DNA of 64,000 nucleotides, from contig JACKDM010000017.1 of assembly GCA_020633515.1 (NCBI GenBank), forward strand, positions 1 to 64,000, given 5' to 3'. Both the position numbers and the translations under genes were made by a program. Numbering within the stretch: position 1 is the stretch's first letter; each line of letters begins with the position of its first letter. Source of the stretch: Myxococcales bacterium. GTDB lineage: Bacteria; Myxococcota; Bradymonadia; UBA7976; UBA1532. Below the pieces are notes generated by a model that was given only the letters and a program-made list of their open reading frames with translations, did not search any database and was not told the DNA's origin. Shown here one piece after another: positions 20,507-28,819 of this stretch.

Positions 20507-21850
20507 GCACCGCCCGCCGCGAGCGCCCCGCGCGCGCCGATCGAGCCACCCCCGCCCGCCCCGCCCCCGGCGCCGCGCTGTGCCGCGCTCCTCACCCTGC
20601 TCGCGCGCGCCGCCTGCGCGCGCCCCACCTCACCGCCCGCGCCCCGCCGCCGCCCCGCCCCCACCCCCGCCGCCGCCCCCCCTGCCCGCCCCCGCGCCCC
20701 CCGCCGCCGCTCGATCTCATCGCCGACGCCGCCGCGCCGCCGCCGCCCGCCGCGGCCTCACCACCGCCGAGGCCCGCTACCGCGACGCCCTCGCCCGCCC
20801 CGCCCGACCCCGACGTCCTCTACGACCTCGGCGTCCTCGCCGAATGGCAAGGCCGCCCCGACGACGCCCGCGCCCGCTACCGCGACGCCCTCACCCGCGA
20901 CCCCACCCTCGGCCCCGCCGTCGTCGCGCTCGGCCGCCTCCTCATCCGCGCAGGCGACCCCCAGGGCGCGCTCCGCCTCGCCCGCGACCAGCTCGACCCG
21001 CGCCCCCGACGCCCCCGCGCTCCGCAACGCCCTCGGCCGCCTCCGCCTCGACGCCGGCCTCGAGCTCGACGCCAGTCGAAGCCGACGCCAAGGCCGTGCT
21101 CCGCGACGACGAGAAGAACGTCGACGCCATGATCAACCTCGCCGCCGCCTACCACCACGACGGCCGCCACGAGCTCGCCATCGCCATCCTCGACAACGCC
21201 CGCGCGCTCCGCCCCGACGACCCCGAGATCCTCGCCCGCAAGGCCCTCGCCCACCGCGCCCTCGGCGAAGACCAACGCGCCCGCTTCGCGCTCGAAGAGG
21301 CCACCGCGCTCCCCGGCGGCGCCACCGCCGAGGTCCACAACAACCTCGGCCTCATCTACCACGCCGCCGGCGACTACCCCGGCGCCGAAGCCCAGTTCCG
21401 CCGCGCCCTCGCCCGCTGGCCCGGCATGCTCGCCGCCACCATCAACCTCGCCAACGCCCTCAAAGGCCAGCAACGCTTCGCCGAAGCCGACGCCGCGCTC
21501 CAGCAAGCCCTCGCCCGCGCCCCCCGCGACCCCGACGTCCTCTACAACCTCGGCATCCTCTACCTCGACGGCCAGCTCCCCGACCTCGCCCCCGCCGACC
21601 GCCTCGGCCGCGCGCTTGCGTTTTTCGAACGCTACCAGCAGACTGCCACCCATCGCGCCGCCGACGATCCGGCCGCCGAGTACATCGAAGAGGCGCGCAA
21701 GCGCATCGAGGTCGAGCGCAAGCGGGCCGAGCAGCAGCGCACCGCCCCCAAGCGCCGCCGCCGCCCGATCCGCCGCCTCCGGCCCCCGCCGCCGCCGGAT
21801 CACCGCCGGCCCGCCGCCGCACCCGAGCCGCCGACGAAGACGAAAAGTGA
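20503..21850 (+). pseudogene. TPR lipoprotein-like gene broken by several frameshifts
   Basis: The probable start (GTG 20503) overlaps the previous stop and the probable end (TGA 21848-21850) overlaps the next start, so the gene boundaries look intact. The coding signal in between jumps frames at least six times: a lipobox-like LLARAAC near 20600, AEARYRDALA near 20765, DPDVLYDLGVLAEWQG near 20810, ALRNALGRLRLDAGLELDA near 21020, then a long clean TPR stretch 21075-21760 (VDAMINLAAAYHHDGRHELA, VHNNLGLIYHAAGDY, DVLYNLGILYLDG), and a last frame ending ADEDEK. Restored, it would be an about 450-residue TPR lipoprotein, comparable with GltE/AglT. Sequencing indels in GC homopolymers are more likely than decay, because the repeats themselves are well kept. 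Confidence 0.6.
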
Positions 21851-22202
21851 CCCGCACGCCTCGCCATCGCCACGCTCCTCCTCGCCGCGCCCGCCGCCGC
21901 CCAGCCCGCGCCCGCGCCGCTGCTGCCACCCCGACCGCCGCCGCCCCGCCGCCGCCGCGCCTGCGCCCGCCGCCGCCCGCCGCGCCCGCCGCGCGACCGC
22001 CGCCGCGACCGCCCCCGCCCGCCTCGGACGCCGCGATCCGCGCGTCATCGAGATCGACGACGTCGTCGTACAGGGCGAGGTCCAGCGACCCGAAGCCTTC
22101 TACGTGCTCCAGCGCAGCGAGCTCGACTTCAAGGGCCAGGAGCCCCGCCGCAGCTTCATCCCGCTCATCATCCAGAGCGTCGAAGAGGAGCCGTTCCGAT
22201 GA
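21847..22202 (+). pseudogene. Small exported protein, apparent frameshifts
   Basis: Opens at GTG 21847, overlapping the previous stop. A signal-peptide-like run (LAIATLLLAAPAAAQP) appears in a second frame from 21860, then a Pro-rich linker. The conserved-looking C-terminal part is in a third frame from about 22032 (DPRVIEIDDVVVQGEVQRP, AFYVLQRSELDF, SFIPLIIQSVEEEPF). Restored length is about 118 residues. I cannot name the family. Its position just before the TolQ-like gene, and the EVQRPEAFYVLQR style of its end, suggest a periplasmic accessory protein of the same machine. Confidence 0.5.
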
Positions 22203-22256
22203 CATCCCGGATCGCGGCCGGCGCAGTGCAAAATCCTTCCCCGGCCCACAAAAGAG

Positions 22257-22286
22257 TGGACCGTCGTTTTGAGGCAGTGATATAGA
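22257..22286 (+). promoter_or_regulatory. Candidate promoter of the TolQ/TolR genes
   Basis: TGGACC (22257-22262), 18 bases, TATAGA (22281-22286), about 150 bases upstream of the TolQ-like ATG. The 236-base gap is the least GC-rich stretch of this block, consistent with a separate promoter. Each box matches four of six positions. Confidence 0.4.
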
Positions 22287-22337
22287 CTTCGGGCTGATCA
22301 ACCGGGGTTCAGGTCCGGAAACCGCAGACATGTCGCG

Positions 22338-22354
22338 GGGTTGCAAAACAACCC
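22338..22354 (+). other. Small hairpin in the TolQ leader
   Basis: GGGTTG (22338-22343) and CAACCC (22349-22354) pair perfectly around the five-base loop CAAAA, about 85 bases before the start codon. There is no T-run, so it is more likely a leader structure than a terminator. Confidence 0.3.
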
Positions 22355-22438
22355 GAGGCTGGCCAAGAGGGTCAGGCGCGAGCGAGAGACTGCAGCGCAC
22401 AGCGCATCAGCTCTTCACCCCACAGGAGGAAACGACGA

Positions 22439-23092
22439 ATGGGTGGTGTTGCGAAGTTCTACTCTGATGGTGGTGCCTGGATGCACCCCATCCTCTTCAT
22501 GAGCGTCATCGGCCTCGGGGTGATGATCGAGCGCTTCATCTTCTTGTACTTCAAGTACAACATCAACGCTCAGGCGTTCATGGCGCAGATCCAGAAGCTC
22601 GTGATGGCCAACAACATCGACCGCGCCATCAAGCTCTGCAACGCCGCGCCGTCGGCCGCGCTCCCCAAGGTCATCAAGGCCGGTCTCACCCGCGCCAACA
22701 AGGGCCCCGAGGAGATCCAGAACGCGGTCGAGGAGGCCACCCTCGAGGTGGTGCCGATCGTGACCAAGCGGACCACCGTGCTCCAGCAGATCGCCAACAT
22801 CGCGACCCTGCTCGGTCTGCTCGGGACCATCCTCGGTCTGATCGAGGCGTTCGACGCGCTCGCCAAGCCCGACATCCCGCCCGACCAGCGGCAGGCGCTG
22901 CTCGCCAACGGTATCGCGATCGCGATGAACACCACCGCGTTCGGCCTCATCGTGGCGATCCCCTGCCTCGCCGCCCAGGTGTTCCTCACCTCGGTCACCA
23001 AGAAGATCATCGACGAGATCGACCAGTACTCGGTCAAGCTCGAGAACCTTCTCATCTCGCGGCTCCACGGTGGGGCCGGCGAGAACCGCTGA
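22439..23092 (+). CDS. MotA/TolQ/ExbB-type proton channel subunit
   Basis: 217 residues with three membrane helices. The first is near residues 15-40 (ILFMSVIGLGVMIERFIFLY). The second and third lie in the conserved TolQ/ExbB core (LQQIANIATLLGLLGTILGL and ANGIAIAMNTTAFGLIVAIP). It would form the stator channel with the two TolR-like products downstream and turn proton flow into motion. A strong AGGAGG lies before the ATG. One TolQ followed by two TolR homologues is the layout of aglR-aglQ-aglS, the Myxococcus gliding and sporulation motor; a Tol-Pal or ExbBD role is less likely because no tolB, pal or TonB receptor gene is near. Confidence 0.88.
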   Translation: MGGVAKFYSDGGAWMHPILFMSVIGLGVMIERFIFLYFKYNINAQAFMAQIQKLVMANNIDRAIKLCNAAPSAALPKVIKAGLTRANKGPEEIQNAVEEATLEVVPIVTKRTTVLQQIANIATLLGLLGTILGLIEAFDALAKPDIPPDQRQALLANGIAIAMNTTAFGLIVAIPCLAAQVFLTSVTKKIIDEIDQYSVKLENLLISRLHGGAGENR

Positions 23093-23178
23093 GCGACCTC
23101 ACTGTCAGGCCCTCGGCGCGGCGGTGAGCCCCACCGCCGCGCGCTGACGAGAGACCCTCAGCCGGAGTGAAGTGAGCC

Positions 23179-23784
23179 ATGGCGCGCAGCAAGAAGAAGA
23201 TGAAGGTCGACGAGAAGATCGAAGACCTCAACCTGGTCCCGATCATGAACCTCGTCGTGTGCCTCATCCCGATGGTGCTCGTGGGGATGTCGCTGGTGAA
23301 GATCGGCGTCATCAACGTGAACGCGCCCCGCTTCGGGATGGGTCAGGCGGAGCCCTCCGATGACGAGGACAAGCCCCTCGGGCTGACCATCGCCATCGCC
23401 GAGGACGGCTTCCGGTTGACCGCGACCGGCGCCGACATCAACGCCGAGCTCGGCGAGACCCCCACCGCGCCGGCCGCCGCGGACGCGCCCCCTCAGCCGG
23501 GCGTGTTCATCCCCAAGAGCGGCGAGGTGTACAACTACTCCGAGTTGTACAACAAGCTCGTCAAGATCAAGGAAGGTCACCCCGACGAGACCATCGTCAA
23601 CATGACCGCCGACGCGAAGATCCCGTTCAAGTACGTCATCGCCGTGATGGACACCATGCGCTTCGAGCTCGAGCAGAAGTCGTACTCGGACGCCAAGGAC
23701 TTCACGGCGGCCAGCATCATGATGGACCGCGGTCAGCAGAAGCTGCTGTGGCCCGACGTCGTCTTCGCGGTCGCGCGGCAGTAA
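23179..23784 (+). CDS. TolR/ExbD-family protein lacking the membrane Asp
   Basis: 201 residues with one N-terminal membrane helix (residues about 17-40) and a periplasmic domain. The family motif N-x-V-P-L-L-D-V-L-L is clearly recognisable as NLVPIMNLVV, but the proton-carrying Asp is Asn here (residue 24). The C-terminal part (IPFKYVIAVMDTMRFELEQK) matches the TolR periplasmic fold. It lies between the TolQ-like gene and a second TolR homologue that keeps its Asp. The loss suggests it is a structural rather than a proton-conducting subunit. Confidence 0.85.
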   Translation: MARSKKKMKVDEKIEDLNLVPIMNLVVCLIPMVLVGMSLVKIGVINVNAPRFGMGQAEPSDDEDKPLGLTIAIAEDGFRLTATGADINAELGETPTAPAAADAPPQPGVFIPKSGEVYNYSELYNKLVKIKEGHPDETIVNMTADAKIPFKYVIAVMDTMRFELEQKSYSDAKDFTAASIMMDRGQQKLLWPDVVFAVARQ

Positions 23785-23797
23785 GGGGGCGGGAGCG

Positions 23798-24376
23798 ATG
23801 CAGCACAAGTCTCGCGAAGAGATCATCTCCGAGTGGGTGGCCGAGCAGGCCGCGGCGCAGCGCGAGGGGCGCAAGTCACATCGTCAGATCGAGAGCGAGG
23901 CGACCGTCACCATCAACTCGTTGATGGACGCCATGACGATCATCCTCGTCTTCCTCCTGATGAACTACTCGATCGACCCCCTGCGGGTCGACGCGGGTGA
24001 GGACCTCAAGCTCCCGCCGTCGACGACCGAGATCAACCCCGACCCGAGCGCGACGGTCACCGTCACGGCGAAGGGCATCGTGGTCAACGACAAGATGGTC
24101 GTCGACATCGCCAACGGCGAGGTCGACAAGGTCAAGAAGGGCGGCGACGAGAACTCGCTTCAGATCCACCCGCTCTTCGAGGCCCTCAACGAAGAGGCGA
24201 CGCGGCAGAAGGAGATGGCCCGGCTCACCGGCGCCCGCTTCGACGGCCTGCTGACCGTCATCGCGCACCAGGAGACGCCCTACCGCTTGATCACCGAGGT
24301 GCTCTTCACCGCGGGTCAGGCCGAATTCTCGCGGTACAAGTTCGCGGTGCTCAAGGGCGGCCAGCGCGGCATCTGA
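23798..24376 (+). CDS. TolR/ExbD-family protein with conserved membrane Asp
   Basis: 192 residues. After a charged, helical N-terminal 35 residues, longer than usual, the membrane segment INSLMDAMTIILVFLLMN carries the expected Asp (residue 44). The periplasmic domain follows (ATVTVTAKGIVVNDKMVVDI) and ends LITEVLFTAGQAEFSRYKFA. It begins 13 bases after the first TolR-like gene. Together with the TolQ-like product it should form the working proton channel. A good hairpin terminator follows. Confidence 0.87.
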   Translation: MQHKSREEIISEWVAEQAAAQREGRKSHRQIESEATVTINSLMDAMTIILVFLLMNYSIDPLRVDAGEDLKLPPSTTEINPDPSATVTVTAKGIVVNDKMVVDIANGEVDKVKKGGDENSLQIHPLFEALNEEATRQKEMARLTGARFDGLLTVIAHQETPYRLITEVLFTAGQAEFSRYKFAVLKGGQRGI

Positions 24377-24403
24377 CCGTTCCTCTGCGGTGTGAAGATC
24401 GAT

Positions 24404-24440
24404 GACGCCCCGTCGGAAGCCCCGGCGGGGCGTCGTTGTT
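24404..24440 (+). terminator. Rho-independent terminator after the TolQ/TolR genes
   Basis: GACGCCCCG (24404-24412) pairs perfectly with CGGGGCGTC (24426-24434) across a 13-base loop, followed by the T-rich GTTGTTTC. It separates the motor genes from the FHA/AgmX-PglI gene, which could be reached by read-through or its own promoter. Confidence 0.65.
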
Positions 24441-24527
24441 TCTGGCGATCGATCGAGCCCGGTCGGCACATGGCATCGCCGCCCGGCGCGCCCGGGCGAG
24501 CGCCTGCGGGCGGCGAAAGGACGCTGA

Positions 24528-25901
24528 ATGGCCCACGGCGGTGACCGCAAGATCCTGCGCTGCGGGGTCGTCCAGAACGGTCAGCTCATCGAGGAGCGGC
24601 TGCTGCGCAAGCGCGCCGCGGTGAGCCTCGGGCAGTCGCCGCGCAACACCTTCGTCGTGACGGCGCCCGGAGTGCCGCGTGCGCTCGTGCTCTTCGAGGT
24701 GCACGGCGGCGTCTACCACCTCGCCTTCCGCCCCGGCCTCAACGGCAAGCTCGCCGTCGACGGGAGCGTGCTCGACTTCCGCGCGCTGCGCGAGCAGAAG
24801 CTCGCCCGCAAGCTCGGCGACCGCTACCTCGTGCCGCTCGACGCGCAGAGCCGCGGCAAGGTCGTCGTCGGCGACGTCACCGTGCTCTTCCAGTTCGTCG
24901 CCCCGCCGCCGCGCCCCGCGCCCGCCACGATGCCGCGCGCCTTCCGCGGCGGCTGGCTCCGCCTCTTCGACTGGCCCTTCGTCGTCGCGCTCCTCGCGAG
25001 CTTCGTGGTGCAGGTCTTCCCGATCACCTGGATCGTCAGCCAGGACTACCCCGAGCCGCCGCGCGGGCTCGACGCGCTCCCCGACCGCTTCGTGACGATG
25101 CTGATCGACGAGAAGCCGCCGGTCGAGGAGGAGAAGCCGGAGGAGAAGCGCGAGGAGAAGGACAAGAACCCCGAGCCCAAGCCCGAGCCGAAGCCCAAGG
25201 AGAAGCCCGAGCCCGCGCCGGTCGAGCGCACGCCCGAGCAGGTCGCCGAGCAGAAGGCGGTCGAGATGCGCCGCATGCAGAAGGCGGTGCGGCAGAAGAC
25301 GATCCTCAGCGTGATCGGCACCGAGGGCGGCGACGGGCCGGCGTCGTTCATCAACACGCTGCGCGACGGCGCGACCGACGTCGCGATCGCGGAGGCGTTC
25401 GACGGGACCTCGGGGATCGAGTTCGCCGGCGCGCCGACGACCGAGCGCGCGGTCGCGGGCGGCGAGATCGGCGACGTCGCCGGGATCGACGCCGGCGCGC
25501 TGCGCACCTCGACCGAGCGCCGCGCGGTCACCACCGGGCAGAAGGCGCCCGAGGTCGCGGTGCGCGGCTCGGTGGTCGCAAAAGACGTCGAGGAGTCGTT
25601 CGGCACCGGCACCCTCGACCAGCGCGAGATCAAGGGCGTCGTCAACCGCCGCATGGGCGCGATCAACGGCTGCTATGAGAAGCAGCTCAAGCGCAACCCG
25701 AAGCTCGCCGGCAAGGTGGGGGTGCAGTTCACCATCCTCGAGAGCGGGCGGGTCGGCGAGGTGCGGATCGTCGAGGACACGATCGGCGACGGCGAGGTCG
25801 CGCGCTGCATCACCGCCCGGATGCGCGGCTGGCGCTTCCCGCCGCCGGCCGGGGGCGCGGTGACGGTGCGGTTCCCGTTCATCTTCGAGCCGGCGGGGTG
25901 A
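24528..25901 (+). CDS. FHA-like / TM / AgmX-PglI C-terminal domain protein (GltG-like)
   Basis: 457 residues. The N-terminal 125 residues look like an FHA beta-sandwich (AAVSLGQSPRNTFVV, then LNGKLAVDGSVLDF), though the usual Ser-x-x-His is not evident, so phosphothreonine binding is doubtful. One membrane helix at about 150-172 (FVVALLASFVVQVFPITWIV) is followed by a Pro/Glu/Lys-rich spacer. The last 95 residues form the AgmX/PglI-type domain with its two conserved Cys (AINGCYEKQLKRNPKLAGKV and VARCITARMRGWRFPPP). GltG (PglI) of Myxococcus has the same order: FHA, TM, TonB-like end. It probably spans the periplasm and couples the TolQ/TolR motor to the outer membrane. Confidence 0.8.
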   Translation: MAHGGDRKILRCGVVQNGQLIEERLLRKRAAVSLGQSPRNTFVVTAPGVPRALVLFEVHGGVYHLAFRPGLNGKLAVDGSVLDFRALREQKLARKLGDRYLVPLDAQSRGKVVVGDVTVLFQFVAPPPRPAPATMPRAFRGGWLRLFDWPFVVALLASFVVQVFPITWIVSQDYPEPPRGLDALPDRFVTMLIDEKPPVEEEKPEEKREEKDKNPEPKPEPKPKEKPEPAPVERTPEQVAEQKAVEMRRMQKAVRQKTILSVIGTEGGDGPASFINTLRDGATDVAIAEAFDGTSGIEFAGAPTTERAVAGGEIGDVAGIDAGALRTSTERRAVTTGQKAPEVAVRGSVVAKDVEESFGTGTLDQREIKGVVNRRMGAINGCYEKQLKRNPKLAGKVGVQFTILESGRVGEVRIVEDTIGDGEVARCITARMRGWRFPPPAGGAVTVRFPFIFEPAG

Positions 25902-25905
25902 GCTT

Positions 25906-25935
25906 TTGACCCGGTGGCACCGCGCCTGCTACAGC
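25906..25935 (+). promoter_or_regulatory. Candidate promoter before the secreted protein gene
   Basis: TTGACC (25906-25911), 18 bases, TACAGC (25930-25935). It overlaps a possible TTG start at 25906. The real ATG at 25951 would then have a short leader with GGGAGG at 25938. Confidence 0.35.
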
Positions 25936-25950
25936 AGGGAGGATCGTGAG

Positions 25951-26592
25951 ATGGCTGGAGCGCGCGTGATCCGGCGAGGAGCGGCGGTGGTGTCGGCTCG
26001 CTCCGGTGACCGGCGCCGTGGGATGCCGACGATGCTTCGACTCGTGCCGCTCGCCGCCGCGCTCGCGCTCTTTGCGGTGCTCGCGCCGTCGGACGCGGCG
26101 CTCGCACAGCAGCCGAGCCCCTACCCGCGCGCCGCGGCGCTCGATCCGGCGACGCAGCGCACCGCCGCCGGCCGCGCGGTCGCGGCGATGAAGGCCACCC
26201 TCGACGCCGCCCGCGCCCGCTTCGAATCGGCCCGCGAGGCCGAAGACCTCGTGCAGCTCAACTGCGTCGGCGAGAAGCTCGCCGCGCTTAAGGGGCTGCT
26301 GCGTACCGCCGAGGAGTCGGCCGGCGCGCTCGCCGAGGCGATCGAGCAGGGCGAGCGGCTCCTCGCCGATCACGCGTTCACCCGGGTCAGTGTCGCCGCC
26401 GAGCGCGTCGCCGAGCTGCGCCTCGAGGTCGAGAGCTGCGTCGGGGCGACGAGCCGCTACGCCGGCGAGACGAGCATCGACCTCGACGTGGCGCCGGGCG
26501 TGCGTGCAGACGACCCCTCGCAGAGCGACGCGCCGCCGGTCTTCACCGCGATCAACACCGAGCGGCCGCCGGCCGTCAGCGGCAGCCGGTAG
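25951..26592 (+). CDS. Secreted helical protein, unknown function
   Basis: 213 residues from ATG 25951 (GGGAGG seven bases upstream). A signal peptide (MLRLVPLAAALALFAVLAP, ending ALAQ) begins about 24 residues in, so a start at 26023 is also possible. The mature part is alpha-helical with two Cys (LNCVGEKLAAL and VESCVGATS) that could form a disulphide, and a disordered C-terminus. I do not recognise the family. Its position between the GltG-like gene and the outer-membrane pair suggests an envelope role. Confidence 0.55.
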   Translation: MAGARVIRRGAAVVSARSGDRRRGMPTMLRLVPLAAALALFAVLAPSDAALAQQPSPYPRAAALDPATQRTAAGRAVAAMKATLDAARARFESAREAEDLVQLNCVGEKLAALKGLLRTAEESAGALAEAIEQGERLLADHAFTRVSVAAERVAELRLEVESCVGATSRYAGETSIDLDVAPGVRADDPSQSDAPPVFTAINTERPPAVSGSR

Positions 26593-26639
26593 CCTCGCGG
26601 CCGGCGACCTCCCTCCCTGCCACGGCCGTCGAGGACTGC

Positions 26640-28217
26640 GTGCCCGAGCTCTCCCCTTCACCCGCGACGCCCCGGAGGCGCCCCGCGCGCCGGCCCGGCG
26701 GGGGAGGGGACGGCGCGGTGTCGTCGGGTCGGTCGGGCGGCGGCGGGCGAGGCTCCTCGGCAGAAGGTCGCGAGATCGCGGGGTCGCCGCGGGTGACGCT
26801 CGCTTCGCGCGGTCGGGGTGAGACGGCGCGAACCCACCGCGCGGGCGGGTCGCGCCCGGTGATCTCGGCGGCGCTCATCTGCGCCGCGCTCGCCGCGCTC
26901 GCCTACGCCGCGCCGGCGGCGGCGCGCGAGGGGCCGGGGCTGCGCAGCGCGCGGTGGGTCTTCCACCCCCGGCTCGAAGTCGGCGGCGCCTACGACTCCA
27001 ACTTCTTCCGCGACGCGCCCGACGAGGACGCCGCGCCGCTCGATCCGGTGTGGCACCTCGACTTCGAGGCGGCGGCGCGGCTCCGCAACCGCGACCCGCG
27101 CCGGCTCGGCGTCGACCTCGACCTCACCGCCGGCTGGCGGCAGCTCTTCGACGTGGCGGACGAGCCCGGCGAGGCGGAGCACGCCGATCGGCAGCTCGAC
27201 GCGCGCAGCGGCTTCGACGCGATCCGCGGCCGACTCACGCTCGCGATCGCGCCGCGCGCCGCGTTCTCGGTCGGGCTCGAAGCGACCGGGCGCTACACCG
27301 ACGAGCCGGCGGCCGATCGCCTGTTCGACGAGGCGTTCCAGCGGCTCGAGATCGAGGCGGGGCCCGACCTGCGCTTCCGTCCGGGGGACTCGCCGGCGAG
27401 CCGGGCGCTCGAGATGACCCTCGGCTATCGCTTCGCGGCGCTGCGTTACCTCGACCTCGCGCCGGCGCTCGGGACGGCGCGCGGGCAGAAGGACACCCAC
27501 AAGCTCCAGCTCGCGACGCGGTGGAACTTCTTCCCCAAGACCGCGGCGCTGCTCGACGTGCGGCTCTGGGTGGTCAACTACCCCGAGGTGAGCGACCGGC
27601 TCGGGGCCTCGCAGGCGTCCTCGCCCGACAAGGATCTGACGCCGCTGCGGGTCGAGGCGGGGCTGCGCGGGCTGCTGACGCGGCGGCTGTCGGCGACGGT
27701 GAAGGGCGGGCTCAGCCACAGCTTCAACGCGAGCGGCGAGAGCTACCAGGGCTTCATCGGGCGGCTCGAGCTCGACTACCGGCTCGAGCCGCGGCTGACG
27801 GTGCGGCTCGGTTATGCGCGGGAGCTCGACGACGACGCGTTCGCCAGCTACTACGTGCTCGACCGCTTCTTCGCGGCGGCGACGGTGAACCTGCCGGCGC
27901 GGCTCTCGCTGTCGGCGCGGCTCGGCTACGACCGCCTCGACTACAGCAGCGCGTCACAGCCGCGCTTCGTCGATGGCGAGCGGGTCGAGCCGGTGCTGCG
28001 TGGCGAGGCGGCGCTCGCGTGGGCGTTCGCCGAGCCGCTCTCGCTCGTCGCGAAGTGGTCGCTCGAAGACAACCGCTCCGACTTCTGCTACCGCCTCGAC
28101 CTCAGCGGCGAGCCGTGCGCGACCGCGCCGCTCAACCCGGAGTCCGGGCGGCCGCAGATCGAGCGGGCGGGCTTCACCCGCCATTTGTTGTCGCTGACGG
28201 TGCGGGCGTCGTATTGA
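26640..28217 (+). CDS. Outer-membrane beta-barrel, Wzp-like partner of OPX
   Basis: 525 residues as written from GTG 26640 (GAGG upstream). The first 70 residues are low-complexity, so a later GTG at 26793 is possible. A signal sequence (ISAALICAALAALAYAAPAAA) precedes alternating amphipathic beta strands, typical of an outer-membrane barrel (FHPRLEVGGAYDSNFFRD, LSLSARLGYDRLDYSS), and it ends with an aromatic-rich strand (LLSLTVRASY). It is eight bases from a short Wza-like lipoprotein. In Myxococcus, short OPX proteins are paired with 18-strand Wzp barrels that supply the missing outer-membrane pore; this pair fits that model. A Glt-complex barrel (GltA/B/H) is the alternative. Confidence 0.68.
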   Translation: MPELSPSPATPRRRPARRPGGGGDGAVSSGRSGGGGRGSSAEGREIAGSPRVTLASRGRGETARTHRAGGSRPVISAALICAALAALAYAAPAAAREGPGLRSARWVFHPRLEVGGAYDSNFFRDAPDEDAAPLDPVWHLDFEAAARLRNRDPRRLGVDLDLTAGWRQLFDVADEPGEAEHADRQLDARSGFDAIRGRLTLAIAPRAAFSVGLEATGRYTDEPAADRLFDEAFQRLEIEAGPDLRFRPGDSPASRALEMTLGYRFAALRYLDLAPALGTARGQKDTHKLQLATRWNFFPKTAALLDVRLWVVNYPEVSDRLGASQASSPDKDLTPLRVEAGLRGLLTRRLSATVKGGLSHSFNASGESYQGFIGRLELDYRLEPRLTVRLGYARELDDDAFASYYVLDRFFAAATVNLPARLSLSARLGYDRLDYSSASQPRFVDGERVEPVLRGEAALAWAFAEPLSLVAKWSLEDNRSDFCYRLDLSGEPCATAPLNPESGRPQIERAGFTRHLLSLTVRASY

Positions 28218-28224
28218 TCGGCCC

Positions 28225-28818
28225 GTGACCCGCCTCCTCCCCGCGCTCCTGCTCGTGACGCTCGCTTCGTGCGGCCCGCCGCCGTCACCGGCGCTGCCGC
28301 CGATGCCCGACCTGCGGGCGCTGACCTCGGGCGGCGCGCTCGGGGCGGGCGACGTCATCGAGGTGCGGGTCTACCAGGAGAAGGAGCTCTCGGGCCTCTA
28401 CCGCCTCGGGCCGGACGGGCGCTTCGACTTCCCGCTCGTCGGCGAGGTCGTCGCCGAGGGGCTCACCCCGGGGCAGCTCACCGATCTGCTCGCGCAGCGG
28501 CTCCGCGACGGCTACCTGCGCGATCCGCAGGTGAGCGTCTTCGTCAAAGAGGCGAACTCGAAGAAGATCTTCGTGCTCGGCGAGGTGGCGCGGCCGGGGA
28601 CCTTCCCCTACCAGGACCAGATGAGCGTCGTGCAGGCGATCACGCTCGCCGGCGGGCTCAAGGGGCTCGCGGCGGGCAACCGGGTGGTGCTGACGCGGGT
28701 GGTCGAGGGGGTCGAGCAGAAGTACGTCGTGCCCTTCGACGACATCAGCAACGGGCGGGCGCCCAACGTGCCGTTGCAGCCGGGCGACATCCTCTACGTG
28801 CCGGAGTCGTGGCTCTAA
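28225..28818 (+). CDS. Short polysaccharide export (OPX, Wza-like) lipoprotein
   Basis: 197 residues. A lipoprotein signal (LLPALLLVTLASC) is followed by the Poly_export domain (GAGDVIEVRVYQEKELSG, FPLVGEVVAEGLTPGQL) and one SLBB domain (IFVLGEVARPGTFPYQDQ, LTLAGG-like ITLAGGLKGL), ending PGDILYVPES. It lacks the extra domains and the C-terminal amphipathic helix with which Wza crosses the outer membrane, so it should need a separate barrel, likely the gene just upstream. No glycosyltransferase, Wzc or Wzx/Wzy gene is in the window, so the exported polymer is made elsewhere or is not the standard kind. Confidence 0.88.
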   Translation: MTRLLPALLLVTLASCGPPPSPALPPMPDLRALTSGGALGAGDVIEVRVYQEKELSGLYRLGPDGRFDFPLVGEVVAEGLTPGQLTDLLAQRLRDGYLRDPQVSVFVKEANSKKIFVLGEVARPGTFPYQDQMSVVQAITLAGGLKGLAAGNRVVLTRVVEGVEQKYVVPFDDISNGRAPNVPLQPGDILYVPESWL

Positions 28819-28819
28819 G

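Noticed and set aside
22203..22438. Small RNA or riboswitch in the gap before the TolQ-like gene
   Set aside because: Only a 6-bp hairpin is visible and no known riboswitch core was recognised; recorded as leader only.
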